DNA from: Knoxdaviesia capensis
Taxonomy: Eukaryota; Ascomycota; Sordariomycetes; Microascales; Gondwanamycetaceae
Assembly (NCBI GenBank): GCA_001510575.1
Contig: LNGK01000003.1
Span: forward strand, 2,519,369-2,583,368
Direction of reading: 5' to 3'
DNA length: 64,000 nucleotides
Both the position numbers and the translations under genes were made by a program. The notes beneath the pieces are model-generated. The model had not been told where the DNA came from and did not search any database. It worked only from the letters and a program-made list of their open reading frames with translations. Numbering within the stretch: the first letter of the stretch is position 1; every line of letters begins with the position of its first letter. Shown piece after piece: positions 56,449-64,000 of this stretch.

Positions 56449-58486
56449 AAGAAGCCGTCGGCCCAGCGTCCTTGGATCTGTCGTTTGTTATGTGCATAGC
56501 GCGTTTCGGTCCCGTTATTATATCACCCGTCGCATGAACGTGTCGTCGCCTCGAATGGATGGCGCTATAACTTCCACTACTACAACTGTTTAATATCCCT
56601 TCCGCCCTCCCACCAAGCAATCTGTCTGTGCTTCGACTACTGGGCACTATCGCACCGCAGACGCGGCCCCTTGGTGGACGGTGTATCCACATCCATGCCT
56701 CTCGCGTTTGACTCTTCTTTTAGATATCACGCTGACGCTAGCTTATCATATCATATATACTTGGAGCTGGGAGCGACTGTTGAAGCTGTTGTCTCGGAAA
56801 AGACTGACTGCACCCCATGAACTGATTTTTGTTTTCACATTTTTGTTTCCCCCCCCCCTTCAAGGTGCGTCGGTGTGAGTTACTTTGAGCTGTGCTGCTT
56901 TTCTGTTCTCGGTCTTTGAAAGCTTCCAGTCTGCGTATATGGCGGTATGCTTTCTTTTTTTCTTTCTGTTTTCTTTTGCCGTTCTTCCACTCCGGCTCTA
57001 TAAGCGAACCACTCTAGAGTGGACATGATGTACATGCACCAGGTTTTTGACGCATAGCCTGAAGCTTGTTTTTTTATATCTTCTTATCTGGTGGTTGACA
57101 GCCACTGTTTATACAATCTTTTAATGAAAGGGAAGCATCTATTTTTGACCAGGGAATTGCGTGTGGGACAGGACTCGGGAGGGTGGTTTTGACTTTTTGT
57201 TTTTTGTTATTCTTGCTTTGAGTTGATTTGTGCCTTAGTTGGTTCTCTTTCTTCGCTTGTGCTTCTTGACCTTCTCTGCTCTCTCGTGTCCTGACTCTCG
57301 CACGCGCGTTCGCATACGCCTTTTCTCTCTGGTCCTGTTTGGTGCTTCTTTGTTGATGACATGAACTTATGATAGCCGCGGGGAACCTGACTGCTCATCA
57401 TGGCGCGTGGATGTGATGGCCTAGAGGGTTGACCTGCTTTCCTTTTTTTTCCCACCAACCTTTTTTGATACCTGCAATGTCCCCGGGATGTTGCCCATAC
57501 ACCGTCATGCCGGTCTCGCTTTCAACGCACAGTCAACTACCTTGACCTCGTGTGATTTGCTCTCTGGATATGAATACATGCCCAGATGGTCACTTGCGTG
57601 GCTACATACTCCGTTGCACGGGGCCGTGATGGGAGAGCTGATGCAGTTTGCCCTTTGCTCAACCCGTGTGTTCGTGGTGATTGTCACTGCTCTGTGCTGT
57701 GCTCACTTTTCTTCGTGGTTGCGTGTGTGACTTGTGCTTTGGGCGAGTTGAAACGCGGTTGGTGGACATGCGTTCGTTGCGTGAAGAGCCTCGCGTGGAC
57801 TATCCGGGGGGGATCCGGTAGGGAACAAACAAGCAGCAGGGTAAGTATATTCGGACGAAGTTCGGAGGTGCTGGGGCAGTGTATCCGCCACGATGGTGGT
57901 ATACTAGCGTTTATGGCCCTCACTCATTCTTTTTGGATCATATGCCTACCGTACATGTTCGTCTGTTTTATGTCGCGGGAGCGGGGTGTACCTTGACGAG
58001 CGCTTCCCGGTTCCGGTTGTGAAACCCGGCATGAAGAGATTCACGAAGATATGATGCCTGGTATGATCACAGACCAGTCCTCCTTTCAAAGCTCGGAGGA
58101 TCTGAGTCATTATTTCACGCGGTGCGAGTGCTGAAGCAGAGTGAGCACACATACATATATATATATATTCACGTAGAACACCACTCGAACGGCTCGGAAA
58201 AAGAGAATGCATAGGAATAATGTATTGTGAAAGGAAATGCTTCCGGAGAATTGGGAATCAGGGCCACGTTGAAAAAGGGGAGGAATAAAAAAGGATACCA
58301 CATAAGCTCATGTTGAAAAAGAAGCGAAAGAAAAGAAACACTCATACGTCGTCCATGGCACGGAGGAAAGGAAACTCATAACACCAGGGTTGAAATCCGC
58401 AGATATGGGTGGATGACCCTTCATTAGCAAAGACCACACGGTCCGGATCAAGCACACATGAGGTCCAGCGGGACTAGTGCAGCAAG
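56449..58486. other. Intergenic between convergent kinase and ISN1 genes
   Basis: No gene seen. It contains the 3' UTRs of both neighbours, T-rich to the left. Short ORFs near 57586-57996 lack codon bias. Confidence 0.6.
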
Positions 58487-60357
58487 CTATGCGGCAGCCG
58501 GAGAAGCATCAGCAGCAGCCGCAGCGGTGGCAGCGGTGGCAGGCAGGGGCGCGACGCGCTCGAGCAGCATCGACAGCTCATCGAGCAGATCAACGGTCTC
58601 CGACGGGCTCGCGATCCAGGCGGTAGTAGCGACGCTGCGAGCCTTGAAGTCGTTGGAGCCGGCGCTGAGGAACTGGTCGCCGACGTGCAGGGTGCGCTGC
58701 GGGCGGATCATGTCGCCGTCGGCGGAGCGGAACCACTTCTGGCACACGGTGACGCCCCAGCTCTTGTCGCCGATGTCGACGAACACGTCGCGGCCGCCGT
58801 TGAACGCGCAGAACGGCACCTTGCGGCCCGGCGGCAGGCCCATGCACGAGATCTCCAGCACCTTCTGCACCACCAGCACCGTCTCCTCCAGCGACTCGCG
58901 CGGGATGCGCACCGCCGCCGACCGCGGCACGATGCCGACCGCCAGCTCCTTGCGGATGATGGTCGCCGGCAGGCTGAGGCTGGTGACGCAGTCGCGCAGC
59001 GCCGCCTCGGCGATGTCGAGCATGGTCTTGATGTCGGCCTGCGCCCAGGCGGCCATGTCGGTGGTCAGCCAGCGGTAGCGCGGGACGGGCTCGAGGCGCG
59101 ACGACCCGGCGGCGGCGGCCATGCTGAAGCGGAACAGGTAGTTGGCCTCGCCGCCGACGATGACCAGGTTGTGCTTCTGGGTGTCGGTCAGGTCGGGGCT
59201 GGCGGCGATGGCGTCCAGCAGGCCGTGCAGGCGCTGGTAGTAGCCGTCGGCGGTGGCGTAGCCGGCGGCGGTGACGATGCCGATTTTGATGTTGCGTTTC
59301 ATGAGGTCTGCAGTCAGCCAAGGGAAGGGGTTAGTAGGCGAATTGGACACCGGATAAGAGGCTATGCGGCCAGAGGTGGAGAGAGAGAGAGAGAGAGGAC
59401 AGAAACAGACTCACCCAGTAACCGCGCAATGATCGGGCTATCGGCCTCGAGACAGTGGCCGTCCTCGTACAGCGTGACGTCTCCGTCGAAGGTGGCGAGC
59501 TCCAGCGTGGCGGCCTCGGTGACGGCGATGGCCTGGGCGGAGTTGAGGATGAGGCGGATGTCGTTGAACGACGGGCTGACGTAGCGGCGCGACGAGATGC
59601 AGCGGCGGCTGTCCTGGTAGCGGAAGGCGGCCTCCAGCGGCAGGTTGGTGAAGAACGGGCCGGCCGACGGCACGAGCATCTGCAGCTTGGAGGCTATCGG
59701 GTTCTTCTCCTTGCGGAAGGCGACTGTGGGGGTTGTGCCGGTCAGACCTGTCAGTTGCCGGGGGGTATGTGCAAAGCAGGACAAACAGAGGGAGGGCGGC
59801 GGGGAAAAACTCACTGTCTTGGTCGATCATCAGCTCGACGTCGTGCAGGATCTCGGCGTAGCGGCGGTGGGCCTCGCCGGCCATCTGAGCGATGTGGTTA
59901 TCGGCGGACGAGAAGAGGCCGGCCGGCTGGGAGTGGATGACGAACGGGACGGCCAGCAGGCCCTTGATCCATTCTAGAGGAGGAGTACATGGTTAGACAT
60001 TTGACGCCTCGGGGTGGCCACCGACTGGAAAGGATACGAGGGCAGGCAGTGAGGTCGGTGGCGGAGGGGAAAGGCCGCGATGGGTCCGGGTCGTCCCGAT
60101 GTAGCGGTGTGGAGGTCCGGAATGTTTTGGGGGAAGAGGGGAAGAGAGACAAACGACAAGCAGCAGGAAAGGGGTGGAAAGAAAAAAAAAGAACCGCACG
60201 ACTTACCAATCAGTTGGTCCCGACGGTGGCTCTTGAGGGCATCTATTGGAGGAGGCACAATGGTTAGGAATGTTGGAGAAGATGACTCACATCGGGAAGG
60301 GGGGGGAGTTTGTTTCTTCTGTGAGGACTTACATTCTACCCGGTATCTAGTGGTCAT
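58487..60357 (-). CDS. ISN1: IMP-specific 5'-nucleotidase
   Basis: Five exons (60357-60333, 60242-60207, 59973-59815, 59723-59415, 59307-58487) give 449 residues, the expected ISN1 length. All junctions keep frame with GT-AG ends. It starts MTTRYRVEYALKSHRRDQLI and continues WIKGLLAVPFVIHSQPAGLF, as in yeast Isn1. The HAD-like catalytic motif is TFDGDVTLYEDG, with the first Asp as nucleophile. Later come LMKRNIKIGIVTAAGY and the acid-rich end VGDQFLSAGSNDFKARS. The enzyme dephosphorylates IMP to inosine in the cytosol, part of purine salvage. The last ~25 residues are Ala-rich and variable. The start is fixed by homology to the conserved MTTRYRVE opening. Confidence 0.94.
59308..59414 (-). 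other. ISN1 intron 4
   Basis: GTGAGT donor, CTGCAG acceptor, 107 nt; contains a GA/CT simple repeat at 59380-59398. Confidence 0.88.
59724..59814 (-). other. ISN1 intron 3
   Basis: GTGAGT donor, CCACAG acceptor, 91 nt. Confidence 0.88.
59974..60206 (-). other. ISN1 intron 2
   Basis: GTAAGT donor, CTCTAG acceptor, 233 nt. Confidence 0.85.
60243..60332 (-). other. ISN1 intron 1
   Basis: GTAAGT donor, CAATAG acceptor, 90 nt; leaves a 36-nt exon 2. Confidence 0.85.
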
Positions 60358-60916
60358 TTTGAACTTGGTTATCGAGGCGGGCTGGAGATCCGGAGGGCGG
60401 GTGCGGTGTGTAGGAGCGAGCGGACAAGTATCCGGGCTGAAGATAGGGTTAGTCTGGCGATTGGAACGACTGATGGGCAAAGACGAATGCAGACGCAGAG
60501 AATGACGGTGAAGGGAGAAAATCAAGAGGTGAAGACGAAAGACCGGGGATGGGTGGGTTTGATGATGAGGGACGGTGAAGGGCACACGACCGAACACACG
60601 ACAGAAATGCAGCAAGCAACCAGGACGGAACGGAGAGAGAGAGAGAGCACAAAGGCACAGACACGATATATCAAGCAATCCAGTCAGCCTTTGTGCAGGT
60701 ATGTACGAGGACCGAACAATTGTGTCGTGTGACCTCCTTCGCACTCGGGCTTTAGGAGACCGAAGCAAAGCGAGAAGGTCGGGCCAAAAAAAACGTCCAA
60801 GGGAGCACACACACATGCGGCAGTATATGGCACTCTCACATGAGCACTATCACGTGCCATGTCATGCTCAGATCAGGTGATGAGCCTGCGGTGTTTATCT
60901 AGGACTCCGCCCGGCT
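60358..60916. promoter_or_regulatory. ISN1 promoter region
   Basis: No gene seen; pyrimidine-rich in the sense of ISN1. The RIP-mutated block begins at its far end, about 560 bases from the start codon. Confidence 0.5.
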
Positions 60917-61249
60917 ACATACCGCTAGTTAGATATATAGAAGAATTAATATATAATTAGATACTATAGTTATAAGCCTAGATAGATTTTCTCTTATTTA
61001 AATACTCTACTCTTTCGAGATTTATATTAGTATCTAGAAACTTCCCGTTAACGATAAGTTATTAATTTTTTTTTTTTACTTAAATATCTAACTTTTAAGT
61101 TATTTTATCTAGTTATCCTATTCTTAAATAATTACCTTATCTATACGCGATATCCTCTTACGTCCCTAACGCTTTATAGGCTACGCCTACTATATCCTCT
61201 ACGCTTCTAAAGCTCTTATCTTCCGATAAGTAGTTCCCGTAGATCGATA

Positions 61250-62640
61250 CTATAAAAGCTTAGTTAGCTTAGTATAGCGTCTAGTAGTATATTAACCCCG
61301 ATAGGGACCTAAACGCGTATACGCTAGCTATTAACCCTCCTATTACTCGAACGCGTAAGGAAGTATATAACTAGGCTATTACCGATTATCTATATATCGA
61401 AGCGGAGTACGCGTCTAAGCTAGTATATTACGAATTTATTCGTAAGGTCGTCTATAAAGGTCTCGAGTCTAACGTTAGGCTCGCGTCTTCCTAAGTAAGC
61501 CCTAATCCGACGTATACTATACTCCTAGATATAATACGCGTTTCGTTAACGGACCTTATATACGCTAAGGTATTTAATTCCTATCCCTAGGGTATAAGTA
61601 ATTATATCCCGCGATATATACTCTTATACCTTTACGAAGTATATAATTAAAACGTAACCGAGGACGTATTAAGTATTTTTAATACTTATCGTATAGTCCT
61701 TACTATAGCTAGAACCGTTAGTAACTTAGTCTATTAGGTTAAGTCCTAGCGAGCGGTCTAAGCGCGTCTTTACGCGCCGTATCTTTAGCTTATTCGAGAT
61801 AGCTAAGTTATATTATAAGACCTAATCGATATTCTTAATAGTAATATAGACCCGGAATTTAGTAAATATTTATCTAATAAATTTCTTATCCGCTAAGTTA
61901 AACCTAATTTTAGTCTTAACGATATCTCTTATACGCTTATTATACGTCTTATAAATACTTATACGAGCTCTAACGTCGCTATAACTACTACTAGTTAAGT
62001 AGGTAATTAGTAGCTATTCCTAGCTACCTTTTCTACGTTAATTAAGTACTTCTATATCTTAGGAGCGACTTATTTCTTTAATTTTCGATACTATTTCGCT
62101 TTCTATTATATAATAAGCGAATACGTTATAGTAAAGACCCCTTTATATAAGCTTACCTCTACGGTCCGTCTTACTTTTAAGTAGTAAGAAGGCCTAGATA
62201 TACTCTAAGCTATAAGTCGTTAATTAGAACGCCTTATCCCTACTAAGTACTTATCTAAGCCCTCTAAGTAGTAGAGTAATTCTAAGAGAGGTAATTCCCG
62301 AGGTTACGGTAACCGCTCGACCTTATAGAGGGCTTCTACTTCTTCTTCTTTAACGAGTATAACGCCTACCCTACCTATTCCCTCTTCTAATACCGTACTT
62401 AACGATAAGTATTAGGCTAGAGTTATTATCTTTTAACCTATACCTAAGTAAGCTATAGTTTTATTTACTACTTATATAAGTAGTTAATCGCGTTTCCGTA
62501 ACTCTATTATCCTTAATAGTAGTTCTACGCTATATATTATTAACGACGTTAATCTCCTAACCGAAATCGTCTACGTAAAGCTAAGTAAGGCTATCTACGC
62601 TAGTCCTAGCTCTTTTCCGATCGTAGCCTAAGGTAAGTAT
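61250..62640 (+). pseudogene. gag-protease remnant of the second copia-like element
   Basis: Near 61290 one frame reads LNAYTLAINPPITRTRKE, then YASKLVYYEFIRKVVYKG, before stop codons. At 62512-62538 it reads LNSSSTLYI, followed by INDVNLLTEIVYVK. The retroviral-type aspartic protease box of many fungal copia elements is LDSGSTLHI. The three differences (Asp to Asn, Gly to Ser, His to Tyr) are exactly what TpG-to-TpA and CpA-to-TpA changes give. The catalytic Asp is therefore lost. Confidence 0.6.
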
Positions 62641-62661
62641 GTGGATCCCTAATAGGTTAGA

Positions 62662-62698
62662 GTGCATTATAATTACGTATAAACGTATACTAATGCAC
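62662..62698. repeat. Short inverted repeat in RIP-mutated DNA
   Basis: GTGCATTA at 62662-62669 is the exact reverse complement of TAATGCAC at 62691-62698, with an ACGTAT/ATACGT pair inside. It retains TG and CA dinucleotides otherwise missing around it, and it sits where the protease frame stops. Confidence 0.7.
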
Positions 62699-64000
62699 GT
62701 GGATACTACCTAGCGGTAAGTATTTAGGTATATATCTATATATATATAAATACCTTAAAGAGCTAGTAAAAGACCTATAAAAGGTAGATATCTACCGCGC
62801 TTTTATAGGAAATATCTTAAGATAGAAAAAATCTAAGCTTCCCTTTATATATATTTCTCTATACGTACCTTATAATTATAACTTATTTATTAGTCCTTTA
62901 GACTATATATCTAGGAATTATAAAAAATTTATTTTTTATAAGCGTAATACTTATACTATTAATCTCTTATTAACCTTCCTTTAAAGCCTAACCGTCGTAA
63001 TCGACTACCTTTCCTCTAGGTTCGAGTCCTAATCGATACGTAATCGACTAATATCTCGACTTTCCTTTCTTTTAATTTAGAATTTACCTCCGCTAATAGC
63101 TTTACTACTTTCCGCTACGGTAAACTACGAATTACCCTTCTTTTATAAAAAACCTCTTCTATTTAACCTCTTTTTAGTAACGAAAGCACGTTAAATAAAT
63201 ATCTTTTATTTTCCTTCTTTTAATTCCGTCCTTACCGAACTAATAGCTAATTAACTACTATTACTCCGGTGAAATACCGAATTACCTTACCTTTACCGAC
63301 GTTTTATACGCCTCCCGCGTACCTTTCCTATACCTCCTAAGCTATCGGATATTACTAATAGGTTCGAGTCCTATTACTAAATATTTAATAGCTAATCCCT
63401 CTATTTTTATTTATTTCTATAACTTTTCTTTTATTTTACGACTTTACCTATTTATTTCTACGACTTTTTCTAGTTATTTCTAAGACTCCTACTATTCCGA
63501 TAACTAACGTCTTAATATTTCTACTATTTTCGATTATTTTCTACTACCTCCGTTTACGGATTTCCTTTATTACCTATTCTCCTATTCTATTTAATTCTAA
63601 TTACTAATCCGCCTCTTATTCTAAGACTAACCCGCTTTTATACCCCCTTTATACCCCGTTTATATACTAATAGTCTTATTTCTTATTTTACTAGCCCTAT
63701 TTCTTTTCTAATAGTTATCTTTTCTACCGCTCTTTTCCCCTATTATTAACCTTATAAATCTAGACTATCTAACTATTATAACTATTACGCTCTAGTTTTC
63801 CCTATTTATTCCCTTTCGCTCCTACTTACTATCGGTTTATATCCCTAACCCCCTATTTCCTAGCGAGCCTAGACCGCTAATATCCGCTTTTACGTTAAAT
63901 ATTAGATAAAGAATAACGTGTTCTACGTAAAAGAGATAAAAGTATTACCTATAACCTTAAAGCCTTAAGTAAGGTAAGCGCTATAACTAACTTATAAACT

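Larger units (their letters stand above)
60917..64000. mobile_element. RIP-mutated repeat block with remains of a second copia-like element (continues past the window)
   Basis: From about 60917 the sequence abruptly becomes AT-rich with almost no CA or TG, the same RIP scar as the first element. About 61250-62640 carries a plus-strand protein remnant (see the gag/protease entry). The rest, 62700-64000, is highly AT-rich non-coding sequence including a TATA-rich stretch near 62730. No end of the element can be placed on the right, so the boundary lies outside the window. Identity between this block and the first element was not visible, so they are probably different families. Confidence 0.75.

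Overview
The window reads as nuclear DNA of a filamentous ascomycete (Pezizomycotina). Genes are separated, lie on both strands and carry short GT-AG introns of about 60-110 nt. Codons mostly end in C or G, upstream leaders are pyrimidine-rich, and telomere-like ACCCTAA boxes recur between genes. The window also holds two AT-rich blocks with the scars of repeat-induced point mutation (RIP): C-to-T and G-to-A changes in CpA/TpG context, with CpG largely kept.

Layout, left half. 600-2242 encodes a PH-domain (Meu6/PH_6-like) protein with Ala/Glu/Pro-rich linkers. 5390-6488 encodes a four-pass membrane protein. 7113-7204 is a tRNA-Val(UAC) with a 17-nt intron. 7622-8619 encodes a mitochondrial ribosome recycling factor. 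8887-9936 (minus) encodes a predicted mitochondrial protein with an RGG tract. 10394-10606 is a 115-bp-period tandem repeat. 10661-11133 (minus) is a small spliced gene recovered only by joining two exons. 11250-13025 (minus) encodes an unrecognised 591-aa protein containing the same ~124-aa domain twice. 13435-15225 (minus) encodes mitochondrial succinate-semialdehyde dehydrogenase (4 exons). 16405-20328 (minus) encodes a WDR6/Rtt10-type WD40 protein. 21190-22407 (minus) encodes a SUR7/PalI-family membrane protein.

Middle. A complete Ty1/copia element (23062-28648, 5-bp target duplication ATATC, 193-bp LTRs) sits about 650 bp upstream of the SUR7/PalI start. It is wrecked by RIP: zinc-knuckle, integrase and reverse-transcriptase catalytic residues are all changed in RIP fashion. 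Beyond it lies an aminoglycoside-phosphotransferase-family gene broken by two single-base frameshifts (31173-32657). About 20 kb with no recognisable gene follows (32.7-53.0 kb). That stretch is not RIP-mutated and contains one statistically surprising 534-codon ORF (35849-37453).

Right end. 53076-56448 encodes a HAL4/SAT4-type protein kinase with a 1,084-nt first intron, preceded by about 2 kb of pyrimidine-rich sequence. 58487-60357 (minus) encodes IMP-specific 5'-nucleotidase ISN1 (5 exons). From about 60917 to the window end the DNA is again RIP-mutated. It includes the gag-protease part of a second, different copia-like element.

The genes form no obvious pathway cluster. They are ordinary housekeeping genes (mitochondrial translation, GABA shunt, purine salvage, tRNA modification, membrane organisation, ion-homeostasis signalling) interrupted by RIP-silenced retroelements. 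The most novel material is the duplicated-domain protein, the hidden spliced gene beside it, the orphan ORF inside the 20-kb gene-free tract, and the residue-by-residue record of how RIP disabled the two retroelements.
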